Shown here piece by piece: positions 25,852 to 34,580 of a stretch of DNA of 51,688 nucleotides. Numbering within the stretch: the first letter of the stretch is position 1; each line of letters starts with the position of its first letter. Source of the stretch: an uncultured Porphyromonadaceae bacterium (lineage in GTDB: Bacteria > Bacteroidota > Bacteroidia > Bacteroidales > Muribaculaceae). A program made the position numbers and the translations under genes. The stretch lies in assembly GCA_937892215.1 (NCBI GenBank), contig CALAVE010000087.1:1-51688 (forward strand). The letters are read 5' to 3'. The notes under the pieces were generated by a model, which saw nothing but the letters and a program-made list of their open reading frames with translations, made no database searches and was not told where the DNA came from.

Positions 25852-28671
25852 TCAGAAACGGCGAGGGCCTCCAAAGCCGCCGGGACGGCCACCCGGTCGA
25901 CCGCCGGGGCCACCGGGACCGCCAGGACCACCGGGACCGAAGTTATTCTTATCCTCCGGCTCCTCCCCTTTCTTGAATGTGGTGAAGCGATAGGTGAACG
26001 TTAGCATTCCGTAACGGGTGAGCGAGTTGTAGGCCACGTCTTCCATATAGTTGGCCGTGACGTTGCGGAATATGGACTTGCGCTGCCCCAGTATGTCGTA
26101 AACCGAGATTCCAATCGACGCGTTCTTCCCGCGCAGGAACTGGTAGGCCAACGAACCGTTCCACAGCCACTGCTTGGTGTCGTAGCCGGCACTGTAACCG
26201 CTTGTGGCGCTGTAAGAGAGGTCGGTGCTCACCACCAGCCCGAACGGTGCCGTGTAGGTGAGATTGAAGTTACCGCCGTAGGTGTGCACGTTGCGGTTGC
26301 TGGATGTCACCACGGTATTGTGAGTGGTCTGGAAACTGTAGCGCGGACGCAACTCCACGTCTATCACACCATTGCGATAGGCCATTCCGGGCGAAAGGGT
26401 GATTGAGAACGAATTGCTGCGGTTGCGCTGCCCGTTGTTGTAACCCACCGTCTGGTTATAACGGGCAAAGGCGTGACTCGTGAAATACCACAACTTGTTT
26501 CGCAAGGGCAGGCTCAGCATGTTCATCGCCATCACATTCCACACGCCATTCACATTCGTATAGGTCGTGATACGTCCGCCCGTGGTCTCATCGTATTCGG
26601 TGGTGGAGATGATGCTGTTCTGGGCAAACTCTCCGCGCGCCATGAACATCACGCTGCGCTGCGAACGCTGGTCAAAGTCGTTGTAACGCAGACTTATGTT
26701 ATGGTTGAACGTCGGCTTCAAGTCAGGATTACCGATAACTATATTAAGAGGATTCGACACGTCGGCAACGGGTTGCAACTGATTGAGCGACGGCTGCGAA
26801 CTGCGAGAGCGATAGTCCAGAGCCAGGTTGCGGGTCTTGCTGAACTTGTAGCGGAAACGCGCGAACGGTGCCAGACTCCACGCCCACCTTGAGGGGATGG
26901 AACGAGCATCATCTAGTTCATTCACGCTGCGCGACATGGCCGACTGCACGCCCATTCCCATGTCCAGGTTATATTCCTTGGTCACTTTCTTGAATCCCAC
27001 GCGGAACTGCTGGTTGAGGAACGTGTTTGAGAACTTGTTGCTCAGGGTCTCGTTGAATGTCTTGCCATTATCGTCGTCCGTGTCATATACCTGCTTGTCG
27101 GCGGTGCTGTAGCGGTAATCGGCGCTGTAGGTAAACGTCAGGAAGCGCCCTTTCGCCACGTCGCCCAGAGGCTCGGTCCAGGTAATTCGCCCGTTCAGGC
27201 CATTGGTCTTGCGCAGGTTATCATTAATCTGGTTGATTATCTCCTCGCGCTCGGCCGGGTCTTCTTTCAGGAAATATGAGTTCAGCGTGTGCGTGTCGCC
27301 ACTCTCGTCCACATTGCTGTAACTGTATCTCATCATCACGCTGAAACTGCGACCGCGATGGCTCTTGAAGTTGTGGTTGTAGATTACGTTGACGCTTGCC
27401 TCGTAACTCTTTCCGTCGTTGTTGTAGTAACTGTCGCTGTTGTTCACGTGGGTGCGGTCGGCATCGCCCGCGTAAGTGTCGCTCACCTCCTGCTTGTAAC
27501 TGTCGCTGAAATTAAAGGAGAAACGCGGACGCACCTCCAGGGTGTTGAACGAGTCGGGCTGCCACTTGATGCGGAAGTCGCCTCGCACGTTGTGTCCCTT
27601 GTCACGCGAGAGTGTGGACGAGTTTTCGTAAGATGTGGAGTCCTCAAACAGGTACTGACGGTCGCGTGTGGTGCGCGTGTCGCGGTCGCTGTGCGAGTAC
27701 ATCACCGAACCGCCGGCACGGAACTTCTCACTGTCGCTTGTGCCCACATTAAAGTTGAAGCCGGCATGCTGCGACGTGGTGATGCCACGGTCGCCACCAA
27801 ACCGCTGGAAACGTCCGGACCCGCCGTCGGAAAAGCCCAGATTGTTCACATTGTTGCCGCCGCCCAGAATAGTAAACTGGTTGCCGTCGTGGAAGTAGTT
27901 GGCAATCAGGCTTCCGTTGTATCGTTTGTCGGTTCCGTAGCCACCGTTCACGGTGCCGAACCATCCGTTGTTCATCCCTTTCTTCACAGTGAGGTTAATC
28001 ACCGTTTCATCCTCGCCGTCGTCCACTCCAGTCAGGCGCGCCAGGTCACTCTTGCGGTCTATCACCTGAAGTTTGTTCACCATGTCGGCCGGGATGTTTT
28101 TCGACGCCACGGTGGGGTCATCACTGAAAAATTCCTTGCCGTCGAGCAGTATTTTGCTCACTTCCTTGCCATTGGCGGTGATTTTTCCGTCGGTTCCCAC
28201 TTCCACACCCGGAAGGCGCTTGAGCAGGTCCTCCACCACGGCATTGGTCTGCGTCTTGTATGTATCGGCGTTATATTCTATGGTGTCCTCCTTCACCGTA
28301 ATTGGGGTCTTGATGCCCACCACCACGGCCTCGTCGAGCAACACAGAATTCAGTTGCAAGGGCAATTCGCCCAGTTTCACGCGCTGGCCGTCGGACTTCA
28401 CGCTTGCGCTTACTTTAAGGTCGTTATAGCCCACGAAACTCACCTTCACCACATATTCACCTTTTGCCACGCCGTCGAAACTGAATGAGCCGTCGTCCTC
28501 CGTTGTCAGGCCTTTCACATAAGTGCTGTCCTTATTCGCCCGCAACAGACGCACGGTGGCATCGCTAAGGGCCAAGGTGTCTAACTCGTCGATGACTCTT
28601 CCTGTAATTACGGCGGCATTTGAGCCGAATGTGATAAACAGAATGAATAAAAGTAATATTGTCTTCCTCAT
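25852..28671 (-). CDS. Outer-membrane beta-barrel protein with carboxypeptidase-like regulatory domain (TonB-receptor-like)
   Basis: A 939-residue outer-membrane protein. A signal peptide (1-19) is followed by a carboxypeptidase-D regulatory-like beta domain (20-105, 'AVITGRVIDELDTLALSDA'). A plug-like domain follows (about 110-230, 'VEDLLKRLPGVEVGTDGKI', 'LLDGKEFFSDDP'), then a long barrel rich in alternating aromatic strands. The tail (about 910-939) is a Gly/Pro/Arg-rich low-complexity run. This is the OMP_b-brl family common in Bacteroidetes. It resembles a TonB-dependent receptor, but no SusD partner is adjacent, so a Sus-type import role is not supported. The cargo is unknown. Confidence 0.87.
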   Translation of the reverse strand: MRKTILLLFILFITFGSNAAVITGRVIDELDTLALSDATVRLLRANKDSTYVKGLTTEDDGSFSFDGVAKGEYVVKVSFVGYNDLKVSASVKSDGQRVKLGELPLQLNSVLLDEAVVVGIKTPITVKEDTIEYNADTYKTQTNAVVEDLLKRLPGVEVGTDGKITANGKEVSKILLDGKEFFSDDPTVASKNIPADMVNKLQVIDRKSDLARLTGVDDGEDETVINLTVKKGMNNGWFGTVNGGYGTDKRYNGSLIANYFHDGNQFTILGGGNNVNNLGFSDGGSGRFQRFGGDRGITTSQHAGFNFNVGTSDSEKFRAGGSVMYSHSDRDTRTTRDRQYLFEDSTSYENSSTLSRDKGHNVRGDFRIKWQPDSFNTLEVRPRFSFNFSDSYKQEVSDTYAGDADRTHVNNSDSYYNNDGKSYEASVNVIYNHNFKSHRGRSFSVMMRYSYSNVDESGDTHTLNSYFLKEDPAEREEIINQINDNLRKTNGLNGRITWTEPLGDVAKGRFLTFTYSADYRYSTADKQVYDTDDDNGKTFNETLSNKFSNTFLNQQFRVGFKKVTKEYNLDMGMGVQSAMSRSVNELDDARSIPSRWAWSLAPFARFRYKFSKTRNLALDYRSRSSQPSLNQLQPVADVSNPLNIVIGNPDLKPTFNHNISLRYNDFDQRSQRSVMFMARGEFAQNSIISTTEYDETTGGRITTYTNVNGVWNVMAMNMLSLPLRNKLWYFTSHAFARYNQTVGYNNGQRNRSNSFSITLSPGMAYRNGVIDVELRPRYSFQTTHNTVVTSSNRNVHTYGGNFNLTYTAPFGLVVSTDLSYSATSGYSAGYDTKQWLWNGSLAYQFLRGKNASIGISVYDILGQRKSIFRNVTANYMEDVAYNSLTRYGMLTFTYRFTTFKKGEEPEDKNNFGPGGPGGPGGPGGRPGGRPGGFGGPRRF

Positions 28672-28730
28672 AAAGAGCGGTTTTAGTTCAGTAATATAAT
28701 GTTTTTACCTATTAGACTAAAAATCACAGG

Positions 28731-28761
28731 CAAAATTAAAATCAAATGATGAAATGGGCAA
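28731..28761 (-). promoter_or_regulatory. Promoter of the outer-membrane barrel gene
   Basis: On the minus strand, TTG (28761-28759), a 20-base spacer, TAATTTTG (28738-28731). The leader is about 55 bases. Confidence 0.6.
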
Positions 28762-28831
28762 AAAAGTTAGACAAACCCACGGAAAACAAGTCCAATCGCC
28801 CACTTTTTTCCCACAAATTATAGCCCGGGGG

Positions 28832-30349
28832 CTACTCCATGTTCAGCGTCAGGATGGCATCGGCTATGAGCCGGTTGTTGGCCAGTCGGGGCACCTTGCG
28901 CTGCCCGCCCAGTTTTCCTGTAGAGGCCAGCCAGTCGTCGAACACACCGCGCCGGGCCACCACCACTTGCGGCGCGTCTAGGAAGATGTCGCCGCCACGC
29001 TTGGCCTCATAGTCGCTGTTCACCTGCTTCAGTTTCTCGTCTAGTACTCTCACGAACAACGCCATATCGGCCGGTTCGCGGTCAAACTCGAATATCCACT
29101 GATGATGAGCCTTACGCCCGTCGGACGCGAACACCGGTGCCGCGGTGTAGTTGAGCACCGATGCCCCCGTGGCTGCCGCGGCATGCTCCACCGCGTACTC
29201 GGCATTATACACCATCAGTTCCTCTCCGAAGGCATTGATAAAACTCTGTGTGCGACCGGCTATGGTGATTTTCAGCGGTTTCACGCTCTGCACCTTCACC
29301 GTGTCGCCTATGCGATAGCGCCACAGACCGTTACAAGCCGTTATCACCAGCTCATAAGTTCGGCCCGCCTCCACCTCCCACGCGGGCAAGGCTGCCGGGT
29401 GCTCGTCGCCGCTGTTCTCCACCGGGATGAACTCATAGAATATGCCCACGTCCAGCAGTAGCAGCATGGCCGTGGTGCTCCAGTCGCTCTGCACGGCAAA
29501 GAATCCCTCGCTGGCGTTATACGTATCCAGAAAGTGCATCTTGCTCATATCGCAGAAACTCTCGTACTGCTTGCGGTAAGGCTCAAACGCTATCCCGCCG
29601 TGGAAGAACACCTCCAGATTGGGCCACACGTCGTGAATGCACTCCACTCCGCGGTATTCCATCACTCCGCGGAGCACAGCCAGGAACCAACTGGGCACGC
29701 CCGAGAGGTTCGTCACGTTTTCCGACGCCGATGCCCTGATTATCGCAGGCAATTTCTGTCTCCAGTCCTCCATAAGCGCAATTTTCTTGCTGGGAACACG
29801 AAACAGGTTCACCACCGGATTTATGTTATCTATCAGATTAGCCGACAGGTCTCCCACTCTCACCCCAGGCTTAAGGTCAAGCTCGTTGGCGTAACTGCCG
29901 CCCAGAATCAGCCCTTTGCCGCTCATTATGCGGCTCTCGGGGTTCAGATTCAGGTAGTGGGCCACCACGTCGGCACTGCCGCGGTAATGGTTCAGCCGGA
30001 ACGAGTCGGCAGTGATGGGGATGTACTTGCTCTTGCCACCACTGGTGCCGCTCGACTGCGCAAAATTACGCGTGCGCCCGCGCCACAGCACGTCGGCCTC
30101 GCCGCGCACCATGCGCATAATGGGCTCGCGCAGGTCCTCGTAGTGATGTAGGGGCACCGTGGAGGCAAACTGGCGGTAGGTTCGCACCGTGGAAAAGTCA
30201 TACTTCCGGCCAAACTCGGTCAGCGCGGCATGCTCTATCAGCGACACAAGTTGCTCCTGCTGCACGCTGTCGGCATGGTCCTTGTATCGCAGTTGCTCCT
30301 CAAGCCGGTTGCGCATGGATTTGCGCATCAGTGGAGTGAAATCTATCAT
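28832..30349 (-). CDS. GH3 auxin-responsive-promoter family protein (acyl-adenylate enzyme)
   Basis: A 505-residue member of the GH3 family of the acyl-adenylate superfamily, named for plant enzymes that conjugate amino acids to hormone acids. The ATP-binding motif is 'SSGTSGGKSKYIPI' (about 99-112); 'YNASEGFFAVQ' and 'YRIGDTVKVQ' mark later core motifs. Bacterial members are widespread in Bacteroidetes with unknown substrates; an acyl/aryl acid-amine ligase activity is inferred. The start is 28 bases downstream of rhaM, so both belong to one transcript driven by the repeat-borne promoter. Confidence 0.85.
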   Translation of the reverse strand: MIDFTPLMRKSMRNRLEEQLRYKDHADSVQQEQLVSLIEHAALTEFGRKYDFSTVRTYRQFASTVPLHHYEDLREPIMRMVRGEADVLWRGRTRNFAQSSGTSGGKSKYIPITADSFRLNHYRGSADVVAHYLNLNPESRIMSGKGLILGGSYANELDLKPGVRVGDLSANLIDNINPVVNLFRVPSKKIALMEDWRQKLPAIIRASASENVTNLSGVPSWFLAVLRGVMEYRGVECIHDVWPNLEVFFHGGIAFEPYRKQYESFCDMSKMHFLDTYNASEGFFAVQSDWSTTAMLLLLDVGIFYEFIPVENSGDEHPAALPAWEVEAGRTYELVITACNGLWRYRIGDTVKVQSVKPLKITIAGRTQSFINAFGEELMVYNAEYAVEHAAAATGASVLNYTAAPVFASDGRKAHHQWIFEFDREPADMALFVRVLDEKLKQVNSDYEAKRGGDIFLDAPQVVVARRGVFDDWLASTGKLGGQRKVPRLANNRLIADAILTLNME

Positions 30350-30377
30350 ACTAAACGCTTATCCTGCTGCTTGAATT

Positions 30378-30695
30378 TCAGTCCAAGTGAAACACCTCCT
30401 GCAGTGGAATCGTCACCGGTGAATTGTCGGGGTTGACCTCCATGATATCGGCCATCTGGTCCCACCAGCGCTGCGTAATCGGGTCCACGTTCTCAGTGTC
30501 CTGACTGTTAGTGTCGCCACTCACTTCCTGATACGCGAACAGCAGATTCGTGTCACGGTCCCAGTAAATGCTATAGTTGCTCACTCCCTGAGCGTGAATC
30601 ATCTCCACCAGTTCAGGCCATATTGCGGCATGGCGGCGTTCGTACTCAGCCTCGAAGCCGGGCTTAAGTTTCATCTTGAATGCGAATCTTTTCAT
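30378..30695 (-). CDS. rhaM: L-rhamnose mutarotase
   Basis: A 105-residue protein of the RhaM/RhaU family, which interconverts alpha and beta anomers of L-rhamnose. Family marks are 'EYERRHAAIWPEL' with the catalytic His near residue 22, 'YSIYWDRDTNLLFAY', the Trp pair in 'QRWWDQMADIM', and the ending 'EVFHLD'. The length is exactly typical. No other rhamnose genes (rhaA, rhaB, rhaD, rhaT) are in the window. It is the first gene of a two-gene unit with the GH3 family gene. Its promoter (TAACTTTG, 30723-30716) ends about 15 bases before the expected mRNA-proximal start. Confidence 0.93.
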   Translation of the reverse strand: MKRFAFKMKLKPGFEAEYERRHAAIWPELVEMIHAQGVSNYSIYWDRDTNLLFAYQEVSGDTNSQDTENVDPITQRWWDQMADIMEVNPDNSPVTIPLQEVFHLD

Positions 30696-30715
30696 GTTTT
30701 TTCGTTTTTAACACC

Positions 30716-30843
30716 CAAAGTTACGAATAAACGAGCGCAGAACAAAAAGAACCGTGTTCTTTTTTTATGCCGAGTGCCAAGTAACTTCGGTTATAGAACC
30801 TATAGGACCTATAGGACCTATAGGACCTATAAGTCCTATAAAC
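30716..30843 (-). repeat. Promoter-carrying dispersed repeat, copy 1 (with 9-base tandem units)
   Basis: About 80 bases (30716-30795) are nearly identical to 37095-37172. On the minus strand this block includes TTG (30745-30743), a 19-base spacer and TAACTTTG (30723-30716), a full promoter for rhaM. Inside lies a short inverted repeat AGAAC...GTTCT with a T-run. It is followed by at least four 9-base units related to CCTATAGGA (about 30798-30840), each holding the palindrome CCTATAGG. Confidence 0.85.
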
Positions 30844-30859
30844 TCTCGCCCACCGTGTG

Positions 30860-30897
30860 AAAAAGACCGCGGCAACTTCGTGCCACGGTCTTTTTTT
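30860..30897 (-). terminator. Intrinsic terminator after gap
   Basis: AAAAAGACCG (30860-30869) with GGCA (30871-30874) pairs with TGCC (30881-30884) and CGGTCTTTTT, giving a long stem with A/T flanks usable in either direction. It lies just downstream of the gap stop codon on the minus strand. Confidence 0.8.
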
Positions 30898-30925
30898 GTT
30901 GTCAATTTCTTAAAGGTCGGCTTGA

Positions 30926-31942
30926 TTATCCGTTCACTTTCTTCATGTGAGCAATCAGGTCAAGAACCTTGTTAGAATAACCAATCTCGTTGTCGTACCA
31001 AGACACCACCTTCACGAATGTGTCAGTCAGGTAAACACCTGCGTTGGCATCAAAGATTGAGGTCAGCGGGCAACCCAGGAAGTCGCTGCTTACCACAGCA
31101 TCCTCAGTGTAACCCAGAACACCCTTCAGCTCGCCCTCGGCAGCCTCTTTCATAGCAGCGCAGATAGCCTCCTTAGTTGCCGGCTTTGCCAGGTTCACTG
31201 TGAGGTCCACAACTGATACGTCCAGAGTAGGAACACGCATCGAGATACCGGTAAGTTTGCCGTTCAGCTCGGGAATCACTTTTCCCACAGCCTTTGCAGC
31301 GCCGGTCGAAGACGGGATGATGTTACCGCTTGCAGCGCGACCGCCACGCCAGTCCTTCATCGATGGTCCGTCAACAGTCTTCTGAGTTGCGGTTGTTGAG
31401 TGAACGGTTGTCATAAGTCCGTTAACGATACCGAACTTGTCGTTCAGAACCTTAGCGATAGGAGCAAGGCAGTTAGTTGTGCAAGATGCGTTCGACACGA
31501 ACTGAGTGCCCTTAACGTAAGTGTTCTCGTTAACACCGCACACAAACATTGGAGTAGCGTCCTTTGAAGGAGCCGACATCACCACATACTTGGCACCGGC
31601 CTTGATGTGAGCCTCTGCCTTTTCCTGTGTCAGGAACAGACCGGTTGACTCCACTACGTACTCGGCTTCCACCTCGTTCCACTTCAGATCCTCAGGATTG
31701 CGCTCTGCTGATACGCGAATCTCCTGTCCGTTAACGATGAGCTTAGAGTTCTCAACGTCGGCCTCGATTGTGCCTTCGAACTGACCGTGCATAGTGTCAT
31801 ACTTCAGCATATATGCCAAGTAATCTACTGGGCAGAGGTCATTGATTCCTACTACCTGAATGTCGTCGCGAGTCTGAGCTGCGCGGAAAACGAAACGGCC
31901 AATACGTCCGAAACCGTTAATACCGATTTTAATTTTACCCAT
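30926..31942 (-). CDS. gapA: Glyceraldehyde-3-phosphate dehydrogenase
   Basis: A 338-residue GAPDH catalysing oxidative phosphorylation of glyceraldehyde 3-phosphate with NAD in glycolysis. The nucleotide-binding opening is 'IGINGFGRIGR'. The catalytic Cys154 sits in 'NASCTTNCLAP', with His181 in 'TTVHSTTATQK'. 'WYDNEIGYSNKVLDLI' is the conserved C-terminal segment. It is a single-gene unit with its own upstream -7 box and a downstream terminator. Asp35 in 'GINDLCP' indicates NAD rather than NADP preference. Confidence 0.97.
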   Translation of the reverse strand: MGKIKIGINGFGRIGRFVFRAAQTRDDIQVVGINDLCPVDYLAYMLKYDTMHGQFEGTIEADVENSKLIVNGQEIRVSAERNPEDLKWNEVEAEYVVESTGLFLTQEKAEAHIKAGAKYVVMSAPSKDATPMFVCGVNENTYVKGTQFVSNASCTTNCLAPIAKVLNDKFGIVNGLMTTVHSTTATQKTVDGPSMKDWRGGRAASGNIIPSSTGAAKAVGKVIPELNGKLTGISMRVPTLDVSVVDLTVNLAKPATKEAICAAMKEAAEGELKGVLGYTEDAVVSSDFLGCPLTSIFDANAGVYLTDTFVKVVSWYDNEIGYSNKVLDLIAHMKKVNG

Positions 31943-31993
31943 TTTTAAATAAAAATTAGTTGTTTAAAAAACTGTTATATAAATCTATTTTCT

Positions 31994-32001
31994 TACCTTT
32001 G
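31994..32001 (+). promoter_or_regulatory. -7 box on the mscL side of the divergent region
   Basis: TACCTTTG on the plus strand without a well-placed TTG. It would give mscL a leader of about 190 bases containing an imperfect stem GAAGTGTT/AACATCTTC followed by T-run (near 32012-32039). The assignment is tentative. Confidence 0.4.
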
Positions 32002-32047
32002 CATTAAGACAAGAAGTGTTAAACAACAACATCTTCTTTTTCAATTG

Positions 32048-32055
32048 CAAAATTA
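32048..32055 (-). promoter_or_regulatory. -7 box for gap
   Basis: TAATTTTG read on the minus strand (32055 to 32048), giving a leader of about 100 bases. No TTG is found at the ideal distance upstream. Confidence 0.45.
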
Positions 32056-32199
32056 ATACTTTTTTTCGCATTATAAGAGTATTGCAGTTCAAAAAATGAA
32101 GAAATATTTCCTTAATTAAGGAAGTTTAATATTTCAGTTTCGGTTAAACCGATTTTAATTATTGGATTTTATATTATTAATCAACTAAATTTTATCAAC

Positions 32200-32628
32200 A
32201 TGGGACTTGTTAAAGAATTTAAGGAATTCGCTCTCAAGGGCAACGTGATGGACATGGCGGTTGGTGTTATCATCGGCGGCGCTTTCGGCAAGATTGTGTC
32301 TTCGCTCGTCGACGACGTGATTATGCCGCTCGTTAGCGTGCTCACCGGTGGCACCGACTTCAGCAAACTTTTCTGCTCGCTCGACGGACAGGCTTATGAA
32401 ACCCTGGAGAAAGCGCAAGAGGCCGGAGCCGCTGTGCTCACCTACGGCACTTTCATCCAGAACATCATCGACTTCATCATCATTGCTCTCTGCATCTTCT
32501 TCATGATTAAGGCCATGAACAAACTTAGCCGCAAGAAAGAGGAAGAACCCGCTCCCGAAGCTCCCGCAGAACCCAGCAACGAGGAAAAGCTTCTGACCGA
32601 AATCCGCGACCTGCTCGCTAAGAAGTAA
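32200..32628 (+). CDS. mscL: Large-conductance mechanosensitive channel
   Basis: A 142-residue MscL, a homopentameric inner-membrane channel that opens under membrane tension to release solutes on osmotic downshock. The N-terminal 'KEFKEFALKGNVMDMAVGV' begins TM1, and 'GAFGKIVSSLVDDVIMPL' continues it. A periplasmic loop (about 53-85) and TM2 ('IDFIIIALCIFFMIKAMNKL') follow. The cytoplasmic tail is a Glu/Pro/Ala-rich linker ending in the conserved helix 'EEKLLTEIRDLLA'. The length is typical. It is a single gene with a bidirectional terminator downstream. Confidence 0.96.
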   Translation: MGLVKEFKEFALKGNVMDMAVGVIIGGAFGKIVSSLVDDVIMPLVSVLTGGTDFSKLFCSLDGQAYETLEKAQEAGAAVLTYGTFIQNIIDFIIIALCIFFMIKAMNKLSRKKEEEPAPEAPAEPSNEEKLLTEIRDLLAKK

Positions 32629-32660
32629 CAAACGACAGGCCACAGATTGCCTTACAAATT

Positions 32661-32706
32661 TTGCACCACTCCATCATGGTATTCATGACGAAGTGGTGCA
32701 ACTTTT
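32661..32706. terminator. Bidirectional terminator between mscL and the SH3 gene
   Basis: TTGCACCACT (32661-32670) pairs perfectly with AGTGGTGCAA (32692-32701), with a T-run after it and AAATT before it. Confidence 0.85.
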
Positions 32707-32733
32707 TCCTATAGCCGCAATGCGGACGCGCTC

Positions 32734-33306
32734 TTACTCGGCCGGAACGGCAAACTGCTTGCTGATGTAGGCCGTGAGTCCGCCAAAGACCACCTTATAG
32801 AAGTCGCCCTGCTGACCCACGCACTTCAGCACCTGCCCCTTGGCCGGATGCAAGTTCTTGCCGTTAGCATCCTGAAGTGCCGGACTCTTGAGCGACGCCC
32901 CCGAGCGCAGACGCACGTCGGTTCCGGTCACCATCACCTGAGCCGGAGCGGCCGTTTTCTCTGCTTTAACGGTGCTTGCCTTTTGGCTTGTCTGGGCCGC
33001 GCCCTTCACCTTACCGGCCGGAACCTTGTTCACGCTCTTTACCGTGGGCGTGGCAAACTGCTTGCTGATAAACAGTTCCGTACCATTATAATTCACTTTA
33101 TAAAAGTCTCCGAACTCGCCGTAGCTCTCCAGCACCTCGCCCTTCTTGGGATAAACGGTGTTGCCCTTGGCATCCTTGTGGATGGCACCCTGAAGCGACG
33201 GCTGGTGACGCAGACGCACGTTGGTTCCGGTAACTTTCACATAATCGGCGGCGCTCACTGCCAGTGCCACCACCATAGCGATTGCGATAACAAGTAATTT
33301 CTTCAT
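32734..33306 (-). CDS. Exported protein with two bacterial SH3 domains
   Basis: A 190-residue protein with a signal peptide (1-19) and two SH3_3-type repeats at about 20-85 and 122-188. Both contain the same landmarks: 'VTGTNVRLRHQPSLQG' against 'VTGTDVRLRSGASLKS', 'GDFYKV', and 'ISKQFA'. A Lys/Ala/Thr-rich linker joins them. Bacterial SH3 domains usually bind peptidoglycan peptides, so a periplasmic wall-binding role is likely. The neighbour upstream on the same strand is an L,D-transpeptidase, which supports a cell-wall theme. The length and absence of an enzyme domain suggest a binding or accessory factor. Confidence 0.85.
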   Translation of the reverse strand: MKKLLVIAIAMVVALAVSAADYVKVTGTNVRLRHQPSLQGAIHKDAKGNTVYPKKGEVLESYGEFGDFYKVNYNGTELFISKQFATPTVKSVNKVPAGKVKGAAQTSQKASTVKAEKTAAPAQVMVTGTDVRLRSGASLKSPALQDANGKNLHPAKGQVLKCVGQQGDFYKVVFGGLTAYISKQFAVPAE

Positions 33307-33411
33307 CTGTCCCTATGTTTTTTTGAGTTAATATTTTGAGGAGGGTTCTATAAATTCAAAATCAGCCAAGAATACATCCTCACTTTTATTAATTTATAGA
33401 ACACTACTTGA

Positions 33412-34056
33412 TTATTGATTTCCACTCTTCACTCGTGTCTCCCACTGGAACAACCCCTGATTTTCAGCCTTGATTATCACCGGCATCCCAACGTAGGCAT
33501 ACTTCTCTTTCAGCGTGATGATGTCACTGTCCAGCAGACGGATGCAGCCCTCGCTGGCACGGCCCGGAACGCTGCTCTCGTTGTTGGTGCTGCCGTGGAT
33601 TCCTATCCCGGAGTGACCCGGCGTGAGCAGGCGAAGGAACCAGTGACCGTAGGCCAATATACTGCCTCGACCGTCCTTAAAATCGTGTTTCCACGTACTG
33701 GCGTCCTGTATCTGCGTAATCTTGAACGGCTTGCCGGCAGGCGACTCGGGTGTCTTCATGTCGCCGGAGCGCTCCTTGTTGCCCTTGTTCTTGCTCAGGC
33801 ACACAGGAAACTTAGCCAGCAGCACCGTGTCGCCGCCCCGCTCTGTGTAAACCTTCAGGTTCAGATCCTTCTTGCTTATCACAATAAACTCCTTTCGCGA
33901 AGTCTTTGCCTCAGCCTTGTCTTTTTTTGGCTTAGCCACATTCGTTGTCTTTGCTCTATTCAACTTCACTTTCTTCTTCGTGGCCCCGGCCACATCGGTA
34001 ACGGCCCCGGCCATCACCATAATCAGCACAATGGTTAAAATCTTTTTTATCATCAT
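33412..34056 (-). CDS. L,D-transpeptidase (YkuD domain)
   Basis: A 214-residue exported protein with a signal peptide to about residue 25 and a Lys-rich linker (26-55). The YkuD catalytic domain has 'GIGIHGSTNNES' with His154, and 'RASEGCIRLLDSDI' with catalytic Cys171. The family forms 3-3 peptidoglycan cross-links or attaches proteins to the wall. Two Met codons at the start are equivalent. A -7 box TATATTTG is on the minus strand at 34113-34106. The SH3-domain gene follows 105 bases downstream, but no promoter consensus was seen between them. Confidence 0.9.
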   Translation of the reverse strand: MMIKKILTIVLIMVMAGAVTDVAGATKKKVKLNRAKTTNVAKPKKDKAEAKTSRKEFIVISKKDLNLKVYTERGGDTVLLAKFPVCLSKNKGNKERSGDMKTPESPAGKPFKITQIQDASTWKHDFKDGRGSILAYGHWFLRLLTPGHSGIGIHGSTNNESSVPGRASEGCIRLLDSDIITLKEKYAYVGMPVIIKAENQGLFQWETRVKSGNQ

Positions 34057-34158
34057 TCTTAATCCTTTATTCCATTCTTAACCCGAATTGCTCATTAGGG
34101 TTTAGCAAATATACAACTTTTTTTTCATTATCATCATCGTTCACCGCATTTTTTCGTT

Positions 34159-34166
34159 ACCTTTGC
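34159..34166 (+). promoter_or_regulatory. -7 box for the lipoprotein gene
   Basis: TACCTTTG on the plus strand; the leader is about 25 bases. An ATG at 34187 opens only a four-codon frame (ATG AAA AAA AAA TGA) overlapping the true start region. Confidence 0.5.
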
Positions 34167-34196
34167 AAACGGATAACCATAACAGATGAAAAAAAA

Positions 34197-34571
34197 ATGA
34201 AAAAGTTAATCATAGCCTTCGCTCTTGTCACCATCACTTTGGGGCTGAACTCCTGCCTCGACAACTATCGCTATCCGTTCTATGGCACTTGGGGACTGGT
34301 TTCGTTTGTAGAAGGTAACATGGAATACGCCATCGCCGACAACGAATACGAGGAATTTTCTTTCTTCGAGGACGGAACAGGTATGTATAGCGACATCTAC
34401 GGACGCGAACGCTTCTACTGGGATGAGATTAGTACCGACCGACTTCGTCTGCGCTACATGAGCAGCGGACTCGTTGAGGATGTCTATTACGACTATTCAC
34501 ACAACACCCTTTTCCTCAGCGGAGAATACAACTTCTACGCCTACCGCGTCTATGCTCCGGTTGTGTATTAA
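34197..34571 (+). CDS. Small predicted lipoprotein of unknown function
   Basis: A 124-residue protein with a lipoprotein signal peptide ending in 'LGLNSCLDN', where the Cys at residue 20 is the lipidation site. The mature part is acidic and rich in Tyr and Phe ('YGTWGLVSFVEGNMEYAI', 'FFEDGTGMYSDIYGRERF') with a layout like lipocalin-type DUF4847 or similar beta-barrel lipoproteins of Bacteroidales. That family link is only a suggestion. It is convergent with tatD with a 9-base gap and no visible terminator. Confidence 0.75.
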   Translation: MKKLIIAFALVTITLGLNSCLDNYRYPFYGTWGLVSFVEGNMEYAIADNEYEEFSFFEDGTGMYSDIYGRERFYWDEISTDRLRLRYMSSGLVEDVYYDYSHNTLFLSGEYNFYAYRVYAPVVY

Positions 34572-34580
34572 CTCACCGCA

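Noticed and set aside
27289..28488. 399-codon plus-strand open frame
   Set aside because: A shadow of the outer-membrane barrel gene, which has clear domain structure on the other strand.
30798..30842. CRISPR-like array
   Set aside because: Units are contiguous 9-mers with no spacers and no cas genes.
30594..30975. Short frames reading Gly-Pro-Ile repeats
   Set aside because: Translations of the non-coding 9-base tandem repeat; no start signal.
32002..32199. tRNA or known riboswitch in the long mscL leader
   Set aside because: Only short imperfect stems; no conserved tRNA arms or riboswitch motif seen.
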